Below are positions 57,993-64,000 of a stretch of DNA of 64,000 bases, in pieces (positions within the stretch are counted from its first letter, which is position 1; each line of letters starts with the position of its first letter). The DNA is from Desulfosporosinus cupriresistens. Its GTDB lineage: Bacteria > Bacillota > Desulfitobacteriia > Desulfitobacteriales > Desulfitobacteriaceae. Location of the stretch: the NCBI RefSeq assembly GCF_001707885.1, contig NZ_MASS01000014.1, forward strand, positions 1-64,000, read 5' to 3'. The position numbers and the translations under genes are program-made. Under the pieces are notes generated by a model. The model was not told where the DNA came from. It did no database searches and worked only from the letters and a program-made list of their open reading frames with translations.

Positions 57993-58823
57993 ATGTTGGC
58001 TAAAGGTACGTTGTATGTATGTGCAACGCCGATTGGAAATTTGGGTGATATCACAGTGCGAGTATTGGATACGTTGCGGGAAGTTGACTTGATCGCGGCT
58101 GAGGATACACGGCATTCTCGAAAGCTTATGCAACACTACCAGATTACTACCCATATGACCAGTTATCACGAGCATAACGAAAAGAAGAAATCCCTTGAAT
58201 TGGTGGAGAAACTGAAAAACGGTCTAACGATCGCGCTTATTTCTGATGCGGGGTTACCAGGGATTTCAGATCCGGGATGCGAAGTAATTCGTCTTTGCCT
58301 TGCAGAGAATATTCCGGTCGATGTTTTGCCGGGACCTAATGCAGCACTTACGGCTTTAGTGTTATCGGGAATGCCGACAGAGCATTTTGCTTTTCACGGA
58401 TTTTTGCCTGCTACAACTGGAGCAAGGAGAAAAGACCTTGAGAAACTGGCTAATCTTCCTCAGACGCAGATTTTTTATGAGGCCCCTCATCGTTTAGTAG
58501 CGACTTTACAAGGAATTTCAGAGTGTTTTGGGGAACGGGATGTGGCGGTTGTACGCGAGTTGACAAAATTACATCAGCAGGTGCATAAAGGAACCGTCTT
58601 AGAGTTAAAAGAAGCCTTTGAGATCACAGCACCAAGAGGAGAGTGCTGTATCGTTATTGCACCGTATATTCCTTCTAAGCCAGTTGGAGGGCCTGAAGAA
58701 TGGTGCCAAGAAGTCAAAGAAGGAATTAGCCGAGGGTTGAGTAAGAAAGATGCCATGAAAGAAGTTGCGAAGCACTATGGGGTAAAAAAGTCAGAGGTTT
58801 ACCAAGCGTTCCTGGATGACTAA
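57993..58823 (+). CDS. rsmI: 16S rRNA (cytidine1402-2'-O)-methyltransferase RsmI
   Basis: RsmI methylates the ribose of C1402 in the decoding centre. From ATG 57993 it is 276 residues, beginning MLAKGTLYVCATPIGNLGDITVRVLDTL. AEDTRHSRKLM and LISDAGLPGISDPG are tetrapyrrole-methylase-type SAM motifs. AAGGAG lies eight bases before this ATG, so the in-frame ATG 11 codons earlier is not preferred. It follows yabA, as in Bacillus. Confidence 0.95.
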   Translation: MLAKGTLYVCATPIGNLGDITVRVLDTLREVDLIAAEDTRHSRKLMQHYQITTHMTSYHEHNEKKKSLELVEKLKNGLTIALISDAGLPGISDPGCEVIRLCLAENIPVDVLPGPNAALTALVLSGMPTEHFAFHGFLPATTGARRKDLEKLANLPQTQIFYEAPHRLVATLQGISECFGERDVAVVRELTKLHQQVHKGTVLELKEAFEITAPRGECCIVIAPYIPSKPVGGPEEWCQEVKEGISRGLSKKDAMKEVAKHYGVKKSEVYQAFLDD

Positions 58824-58853
58824 CAGGGGGTGGAGATCAGAGGCCAGAGATAT

Positions 58854-58878
58854 AAAAAAGAAGGCCTTAGAGGCCTTC
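58854..58878. terminator. Terminator between rsmI and abrB (convergent)
   Basis: GAAGGCCT-TAG-AGGCCTTC forms an 8-bp perfect stem. The T run lies on the leftward strand (TTTTTTAT), so it mainly serves abrB. Confidence 0.8.
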
Positions 58879-58927
58879 AAAGTTAAATTGATCAATGGAT
58901 CTGACAGTCCGTGCGGATTCTTTCTAT

Positions 58928-58955
58928 GTAAGTAAGTAAGTAAGTAAGTAAGTAG
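58928..58955. repeat. Tetranucleotide microsatellite (GTAA)n
   Basis: Six perfect GTAA units plus GTA lie directly downstream of the abrB stop. Such tracts are prone to slippage. Confidence 0.95.
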
Positions 58956-58964
58956 TTTAAAGAA

Positions 58965-59240
58965 TTAAACAGCTTTTGAATCAACATTTCCTGTCACGGT
59001 TTCTCCCATAGCAACGGCACATTCACGACAGACATTCTTGCCATGAAAAAGTTGAATATCACTTGCATTACCACAAAATACACAAGCGGGCTCATACTTT
59101 TTAAGAATGATCTTTTCCTGATCCACATAAATCTCCAGAGCGTCTTTTTCGTCAATACCTAAAGTACGGCGAAGCTCAATCGGCAAAACAATACGACCAA
59201 GTTCATCTACTTTTCTCACGATTCCAGTTGATTTCATCAT
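58965..59240 (-). CDS. abrB: AbrB/SpoVT-type transition-state regulator with C-terminal zinc-finger-like motif
   Basis: The 91-residue protein has the swapped-hairpin DNA-binding domain MKSTGIVRKVDELGRIVLPIELRRTLGI at its N-terminus. The C-terminal half contains CVFCGN, then CREC, spaced like a small zinc ribbon, a form common in clostridial AbrB proteins. In Bacillus, AbrB represses post-exponential genes and lies at the same place before metG. Two adjacent ATGs can serve as start, with GGAGAGGGGTC upstream. Targets here are unknown. Confidence 0.92.
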   Translation of the reverse strand: MMKSTGIVRKVDELGRIVLPIELRRTLGIDEKDALEIYVDQEKIILKKYEPACVFCGNASDIQLFHGKNVCRECAVAMGETVTGNVDSKAV

Positions 59241-59466
59241 CTGATTGACCCCTCTCCCTTTACAACAACATTCGACAGGAAACTACAGACTTATGATACC
59301 AATCGTTCCATTTAAAGTCAACCAATTTTTTTTCGGTTTTTTGTTTATTGTATACCCAATAAACAAGATAAAGGGTCCTTACATATAAATTTTTAATTGT
59401 GGGAATACTTGACAAATCTGAGTTCCTATACTACTAATCAAAGATATTAAGATGGGAGACTTAAAG

Positions 59467-61452
59467 GTGAAATATTATATAACTACTCCGATTTTCTATC
59501 CGAATTCAAGTCCGCACATTGGAACTGCTTATACAACGGTTGCAGCAGACGTGCTCGCCCGTTACCATAGATTACTAGGGGATGACGTTTACTTCTTAAC
59601 TGGTACGGATGAAAACGCCCAGAAAATTGTACGAACAGCGGAAGCACATAATACAGACCCTAAAATTTATGTTGACGGCGTCGTTGAACGCTTTAAAGAA
59701 TTATGGAGAGCCCTAAATATTTCTAATGATGACTTTATCCGGACAACAGAGGAACGTCATCAAGATGTTGTCCAAGAAATCTTTACCAAACTATTTGAAC
59801 AAGGCGATATCTATAAATCAGAGTATTCGGGCTGGTATTGTACTCCTTGTGAAACTTTCTGGATGGAAAACAAATTAGTTGAAGGTAAATGCCCTAATTC
59901 GGATTGTGGTCGAGATGTGGAATTACTGAAAGAAGAAAGTTACTTCTTTCGTCTTTCAAAATATCAGGGTGCTTTGCTCAAATTTATTGAAGACCATCCA
60001 GAATTTATCCAACCGATTTCCCGTCGTAACGAGATGTTGCGATTTATTGAGGGTGGCTTAGAAGACCTTTGTGTTTCACGAACTACATTCCAGTGGGGGA
60101 TCAAAGTGCCTTTTGACCCAAAACATGTTGTTTACGTATGGCTAGATGCTTTGATTAATTATATTTCAGCGCTGGGCTACCCTGATGGAGAAAACTATAA
60201 ACGTTACTGGCCCGCTGATGTACACATAATGGGCAAGGATATTGTCCGTTTCCACGCTGTAATATGGCCGATTATTCTGCTGGCCTTAGATATTCCTCTA
60301 CCTAAAGTTATTTATGGTCATGGTTGGTACTTGAGTAAGGAAGGCGGCAAAATATCGAAATCGCGGGGAAATGTGCAGGATTCCTTTGAGTTGATTCAAA
60401 GATATGGCTCAGATGCCATCCGTTATTTCCTGTTGCGTGAAATGCAAGTGGGATCAGATGGTACATATTCTGAAGATAACGTGGTCGAACGCCTAAACAG
60501 TGATCTGGCCAATGATTTAGGGAATTTTGTATCTCGGAGTCTGGCTATGGTGGTCAAGTACCGTAAAGGGATTGTTCCTCGTACTGGGCAAGAAGGCGCA
60601 CTTGAGCGGGAATTAAAAGAATTAAGTCGGGAAATCAAGAATACCGTCGAGAAAAGCCTCGAAGTACTCGATCCCGCCCGAGCACTCGAAGAAATTTGGC
60701 GATTTGTGGCTCGTTGTAATAAATATGTCGATGAAACGGCTCCATGGTCGCTTGCCAAACATGAGGATCAGAAAGAACGCTTAGACACGGTTCTCTATAC
60801 ATTTGTGGAATGTATACGGGTTATGGCCGTTTTGACTGCTCCATTTATGCCGGGATTAGCACCTAGAATCTGCGCGCTTCTTGGCAAAGATGAGGGGCTC
60901 ATTCGCTGGCAGGAAGCGGACCAATGGGGTATATTAGAGCATGGAATTCAAGTGCAAAAGGGAGAACCACTTTTCCCGAGAATTGATATTTCTCAATTTA
61001 CAACGGCAGAGGAGACGAAAACATTGGATTTGAACCAAAATCAAAACCTAGACCTAAACCTTAGCCAAACTCAAGCACCAAAAGAAACCATCGAATCTGT
61101 TCCAGCGCTCGAATTTGAGCCTATCAAAGAAGAAATCAGCATAGACGATTTTGCCAAATTGGATTTGCGTGTTGCGAAGATCCTAAGTGCAGAGAAAGTC
61201 GAAAAGACAGATAAACTTATGAAGTTAGAAGTCGAGGTTGCTGGCGAAGTGCGAACGGTTGTTTCAGGTATTGCCAAACACTATCTTCCAGAAGACCTTG
61301 TAAACCGATATGTTGTATTGGTCGCTAACTTGAAACCTACCAAGTTGAGAGGCATCACGTCTCAAGGCATGATATTAGCGGCTTCTCAGGGGGAAGTGTT
61401 GGAAGTCCTTATGGTCACCAAAGATCTTCCCGGCGGAGCACGGGTTAAATGA
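59467..61452 (+). CDS. metG: Methionyl-tRNA synthetase
   Basis: MetRS (661 residues from GTG 59467) starts MKYYITTPIFYPNSSPHIGTAYT with the HIGH-type motif. It has zinc-knuckle cysteines in WYCTPCETFW and KCPNSDC, and KISKSRGN as the KMSKS motif. An OB-fold C-terminal tRNA-binding domain (IDDFAKLDLRVAKILSAEKVE) is joined by a Gln/Asn/Leu-rich linker. GGGAG ends eight bases before the GTG; an ATG five codons earlier lies within that site. It overlaps tatD by four bases. Confidence 0.96.
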   Translation: MKYYITTPIFYPNSSPHIGTAYTTVAADVLARYHRLLGDDVYFLTGTDENAQKIVRTAEAHNTDPKIYVDGVVERFKELWRALNISNDDFIRTTEERHQDVVQEIFTKLFEQGDIYKSEYSGWYCTPCETFWMENKLVEGKCPNSDCGRDVELLKEESYFFRLSKYQGALLKFIEDHPEFIQPISRRNEMLRFIEGGLEDLCVSRTTFQWGIKVPFDPKHVVYVWLDALINYISALGYPDGENYKRYWPADVHIMGKDIVRFHAVIWPIILLALDIPLPKVIYGHGWYLSKEGGKISKSRGNVQDSFELIQRYGSDAIRYFLLREMQVGSDGTYSEDNVVERLNSDLANDLGNFVSRSLAMVVKYRKGIVPRTGQEGALERELKELSREIKNTVEKSLEVLDPARALEEIWRFVARCNKYVDETAPWSLAKHEDQKERLDTVLYTFVECIRVMAVLTAPFMPGLAPRICALLGKDEGLIRWQEADQWGILEHGIQVQKGEPLFPRIDISQFTTAEETKTLDLNQNQNLDLNLSQTQAPKETIESVPALEFEPIKEEISIDDFAKLDLRVAKILSAEKVEKTDKLMKLEVEVAGEVRTVVSGIAKHYLPEDLVNRYVVLVANLKPTKLRGITSQGMILAASQGEVLEVLMVTKDLPGGARVK

Positions 61453-62216
61453 TCTGGGATACACATGCACACTTAGACGATCTGAGTTACGCAGAAGACT
61501 TTCCAGAAGTTATCAAACGAATACAGTCAGCTGGGATTACCCGGGTGACGAATGTGGGATTTGATCTCTCTTCCTCCGAACGATCCGTAAAGTTAGCTCG
61601 CGACTACGATTTCATTCATGCTGCAATTGGTATACACCCACACAATGCCGAAGAGGCAACAGATGAAACTTGGGCTAGGCTCTTATTCTTGGCAAAACAG
61701 CCGAAAGTGTTGGCCTGGGGTGAAATCGGGCTAGATTATTATCGCGATCTGTCTCCGCGTTCGATTCAGAAAGAGGTATTTATTCATCAGATCAAATTAG
61801 CAAATGAGGTCGGCTTACCAATTGTGATCCATAACCGTGATGCTCATCAGGATGTTTTGGAGATTGTAAAGGCTAATCCTCCTAAGTATGGCGGCGTATT
61901 CCACTGTTATTCTGGGTCATTGGAAATGGCAAATGTTCTTTTGAATTTAGGATTCTATCTTTCTTTTGCTGGACCAGTTACGTATAAAAACGCTCGTCAT
62001 GCGGTTGAGGTGGCAGGCCATGTTCCGATAGATCGGATTCTCGTAGAGACAGATTCCCCATATTTGACTCCCGAACCACGACGTGGAAAGCGTAATGAAC
62101 CGACTTATGTTCGAGAAGTTGTTAAGAAAATTGCGGAGATTAGAAATTTGACTTTTGAAGACGTTGCTTCTCAAACGATGCGTAACGCAGAAATTATTTT
62201 TGGGCTGGGGAAATAG
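61449..62216 (+). CDS. tatD: TatD family metal-dependent deoxyribonuclease
   Basis: The 255-residue TIM-barrel hydrolase begins MIWDTHAHLDD with the metal-binding HxH. It continues with AIGIHPHN, GEIGLDYYRD, IHNRDAH, FHCYSG and VETDSPYLTPEPRRGKRNEP, a full set of metal ligands. Relatives act as 3'-5' exonucleases or D-aminoacyl-tRNA hydrolases. It is translationally coupled to metG (ATGA), as in Bacillus metS-yabD, and followed by a terminator. Confidence 0.94.
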   Translation: MIWDTHAHLDDLSYAEDFPEVIKRIQSAGITRVTNVGFDLSSSERSVKLARDYDFIHAAIGIHPHNAEEATDETWARLLFLAKQPKVLAWGEIGLDYYRDLSPRSIQKEVFIHQIKLANEVGLPIVIHNRDAHQDVLEIVKANPPKYGGVFHCYSGSLEMANVLLNLGFYLSFAGPVTYKNARHAVEVAGHVPIDRILVETDSPYLTPEPRRGKRNEPTYVREVVKKIAEIRNLTFEDVASQTMRNAEIIFGLGK

Positions 62217-62245
62217 GACCTTCGCAAGAAGGTTCTTTTTTTATT
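62215..62245 (+). terminator. Terminator of metG-tatD
   Basis: AGGACCTTC-GCAA-GAAGGTTCT is followed by TTTTTTATTTT. Confidence 0.93.
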
Positions 62246-62277
62246 TTATTTCATAGGTTTTGTTAAGGGGGGATAAA

Positions 62278-63204
62278 ATGTATTCGCTACCGATTACCAC
62301 GTATTCTGATTATTGGCGTGCTACCAAAGTATGGAGCTCGTACTTAGGCGGTTTGGCTCTGTTCACAGCCGGTACGCGGTATTCAACGCTGGGTCCCCAA
62401 GATATAACGCAAACATTGCAATTGCCTATTCAACTGGCTACACAACCATCAAATACGGGTGAATTAGGTTCCAAATTAAGTTCTTTAGATTTCAGGCAGA
62501 GGGCATATAGCCAAGGCACACTCAGTCGAGGAATACCAATCCAAGTTAGTAGAGGAGCATCAAGCCAAAGTACAGCTAATCGAGAAGCAGCTAATCGAGA
62601 AGCAAATGATCGAGAAGCAGATGGTCAAGAAACAGCGAGCCAAGAAGTGGGAGATTGGGTAACCAGTAGAACCCAGGTGGAAGAAAAGGAAATTCCCTTT
62701 GACACTTTATACATAGAGTCCGATAAACTTCTTCCAGGCATGAGCCAAATACAGGAAGAAGGAGAAAAAGGTTTGGTGCGCCAGGTAGTAAAGACGTTTG
62801 AGGTCGGTGGACAACCCATTGACCAGCAAGTTCAATCCAGCTTCGAACTCAAAAGTCCTAAGAAAAAAGTGATTATTAAAAATTCTAAACCTGTAGTAGG
62901 AGAAGATTTCGAATTAGATAAAATGAGAATTAGTCAAACATTGAAAGTTGAGTCTACAGCTTATACGTATACAGGAAATAGAACGGCTACCGGTCTCGTT
63001 TCGAGAGAAGGTTTGATTGCAGTTGACCCAAGAGTCATTGCAATGGGAAGCAAGGTCTATGTCGAAGGGTATGGATATGCTATAGCCGCAGACACTGGTG
63101 GAGATATTCGTGGAAATCGAATTGATGTGTTCTTCTCTACCCTTCGACAGTGTATTGATTGGGGGCGAAGACCAGTTCGTATTTATGTATTAAAACCCAT
63201 TTAA
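62278..63204 (+). CDS. 3D-domain secreted/cell-wall protein with repetitive linker
   Basis: The product is about 308 residues. The N-terminus is not a clear signal peptide, but one hydrophobic stretch (SSYLGGLALFTAG) could anchor it. Residues about 100-130 hold degenerate repeats of the type NREA(A/N), rich in Arg, Glu, Ala and Gln. A G5-like segment (EEKEIPFDTLYIESDKLLPGMSQIQEEGEKGLV) follows. The C-terminal 3D domain (STAYTYTGNRTATGL; AVDPRVIAMGSKVYVEGYG; AADTGGDIRGNRIDVFF) has three conserved aspartates as in lytic transglycosylases such as YabE/MltA. AAGGGGGG precedes the ATG. A role in peptidoglycan remodelling is inferred. Confidence 0.85.
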   Translation: MYSLPITTYSDYWRATKVWSSYLGGLALFTAGTRYSTLGPQDITQTLQLPIQLATQPSNTGELGSKLSSLDFRQRAYSQGTLSRGIPIQVSRGASSQSTANREAANREANDREADGQETASQEVGDWVTSRTQVEEKEIPFDTLYIESDKLLPGMSQIQEEGEKGLVRQVVKTFEVGGQPIDQQVQSSFELKSPKKKVIIKNSKPVVGEDFELDKMRISQTLKVESTAYTYTGNRTATGLVSREGLIAVDPRVIAMGSKVYVEGYGYAIAADTGGDIRGNRIDVFFSTLRQCIDWGRRPVRIYVLKPI

Positions 63205-63282
63205 TGGAAAAAACTTTGACAACAGACCACTTATCCATTAAAATGGGGTTGCTAGGTCATATTAGGTCTTTGGAGGGATTCA

Positions 63283-64000
63283 ATGATTCATTTAACTCGA
63301 ACTCGGGCATTATCCTTGGTTCGGACGTCTCGTATAGCCCAAATGACTGTTGCGGTATCTGCTATTTTTCTCATTGCCGTTGTGGCGTTTCTTTACAATG
63401 CCAAAACGATCTATGCTCACATTGACGGAAAAACCGTACGTATTACTACAATTTTTGGGAACGTTGGTCAGGCTATAGCTCATTCTAGGTTAGAGTCTTA
63501 TCCAGAAGATATTGTAAACCCCTCCCGAGAAACTAAAGTTACAAGTGGATTAATCGTAGAAGTGACAAAAAGCAAACCAGTTCATCTTTCAGTGGATGAA
63601 CAAACTTTCACGACTAGAACACCGGCTAAAACTGTGGGGGAAGCACTTGTCGATTTATCGGAACGGTATGGACTTCAGATTAAGGACGTCGATGAGGTTA
63701 ATGTTTCACGTTCGGAAGCTGTCACGGACCAAATGGAAATTAAGGTACGCCGGGCTATTCCCATTCTTGTTCATGTGGATGGCAAGACTATAGATACGTA
63801 TATCGCCCCACGAACCGTTGCAGATGCGCTTAAGAAACTAGGCATTGTCTTAGGAATGAAAGACAAGGTCTCGCTGGCCCTTGATCATCTACTAGAGCCT
63901 AACGAACAGGTGAGCGTGGTTCGAGTTGCGGAGCGAGTAGAAACCGTAAAAAGTGAGATTCCGTATCAGATCGTTTTACAGGCTGCGGATTTTCCGGTCG
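63283..64000 (+). CDS. yabE: YabE-like DUF348/G5/3D protein, cut by the window edge
   Basis: This gene is open to the right end of the window and its C-terminus is not seen. It starts at ATG 63283 after GGAGGG. The product has a transmembrane or signal helix (MTVAVSAIFLIAVVAFLYN) and then repeated DUF348 units (GKTVRITTIFGNVGQAIAHSRL; EQTFTTRTPAKTVGEALVDL; GKTIDTYIAPRTVADALKKLGI). The beginning of a G5 domain follows (VVRVAERVETVKSEIPYQIV). YabE-type proteins end in a 3D lytic domain. The location after metG-tatD matches Bacillus yabE, and rnmV and ksgA are expected beyond. Confidence 0.9.
   Translation, partial: MIHLTRTRALSLVRTSRIAQMTVAVSAIFLIAVVAFLYNAKTIYAHIDGKTVRITTIFGNVGQAIAHSRLESYPEDIVNPSRETKVTSGLIVEVTKSKPVHLSVDEQTFTTRTPAKTVGEALVDLSERYGLQIKDVDEVNVSRSEAVTDQMEIKVRRAIPILVHVDGKTIDTYIAPRTVADALKKLGIVLGMKDKVSLALDHLLEPNEQVSVVRVAERVETVKSEIPYQIVLQAADFPV

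Overview
This 64 kb window is the replication-origin region of a low-G+C, endospore-forming, anaerobic Firmicute. The spore genes (yyaC, spoIIR, bofA, a gerA-type tricistronic operon, gin), two pyruvate:ferredoxin oxidoreductases, a selenocysteine elongation factor, many TTG starts and the gene order all point to the Desulfosporosinus/Desulfitobacterium group of Peptococcaceae-like clostridia. That placement is inferred from gene content; no search was run.

Layout. 0.2-6.8 kb: an orphan branched-chain amino-acid-type binding lipoprotein, selB with a short open frame fused to its start, a YkvI-type permease, spore protease yyaC, and DUF4446 and DUF554 membrane proteins. 6.8-17.6 kb, almost all leftward: three parS sites, parB-parA, a VanW-domain protein, rsmG-mnmG-mnmE, a repeat-filled gap, then jag-yidC-yidD-rnpA-rpmH. 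17.6-19.55 kb: a bipartite oriC, with DnaA boxes on both sides of dnaA and a DnaA-trio-like unwinding element before dnaN. 19.5-28.3 kb, rightward: dnaN-recF-remB-gyrB-gyrA, then pdxS-pdxT. 28.3-37.4 kb: a second repeat-filled gap, serS, tRNA genes (three Ser, two Arg), tadA, a frameshifted membrane-protein gene, an orphan sensor kinase, a DinB-fold protein, spoIIR and leftward speD. 37.4-41 kb: the large (Bacillus-type) SRP RNA, dnaX-ebfC-recR and bofA. 41-48.9 kb: two tandem, near-identical 1176-residue pyruvate:ferredoxin oxidoreductases, each with its own leader and the same unusual promoter. 49-53.7 kb: a degenerate CBO0543-like gene and a germinant receptor operon. 53.7-64 kb: the Bacillus-like string gin, yaaO, darA, holB, ricT, yabA, rsmI, abrB, metG, tatD, a 3D-domain protein and the 5' part of yabE.

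How it fits together. DnaA, DnaN, RecF, gyrase, DnaX, HolB and YabA handle initiation and elongation. ParAB/parS handles segregation. RnpA, YidC, YidD and the SRP RNA handle protein targeting and RNA processing. MnmE, MnmG, RsmG, RsmI, TadA, SerS, MetG and the tRNAs serve translation. Spore genes are scattered through all of this.

The strongest leads outside textbook annotation are: (i) a mosaic family of G+C-richer intergenic repeat modules shared by the gaps at 14.9-15.35 and 28.3-28.75 kb, with fragments beside the tRNA-Ser genes, the SRP RNA and por2; (ii) duplicated por genes that each keep an upstream promoter plus leader hairpin and a common TTGTAG-N17-TATGCT promoter; (iii) the origin architecture; (iv) two frame-disrupted membrane-protein genes. 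I found no CRISPR array, insertion sequence, prophage or defence island.
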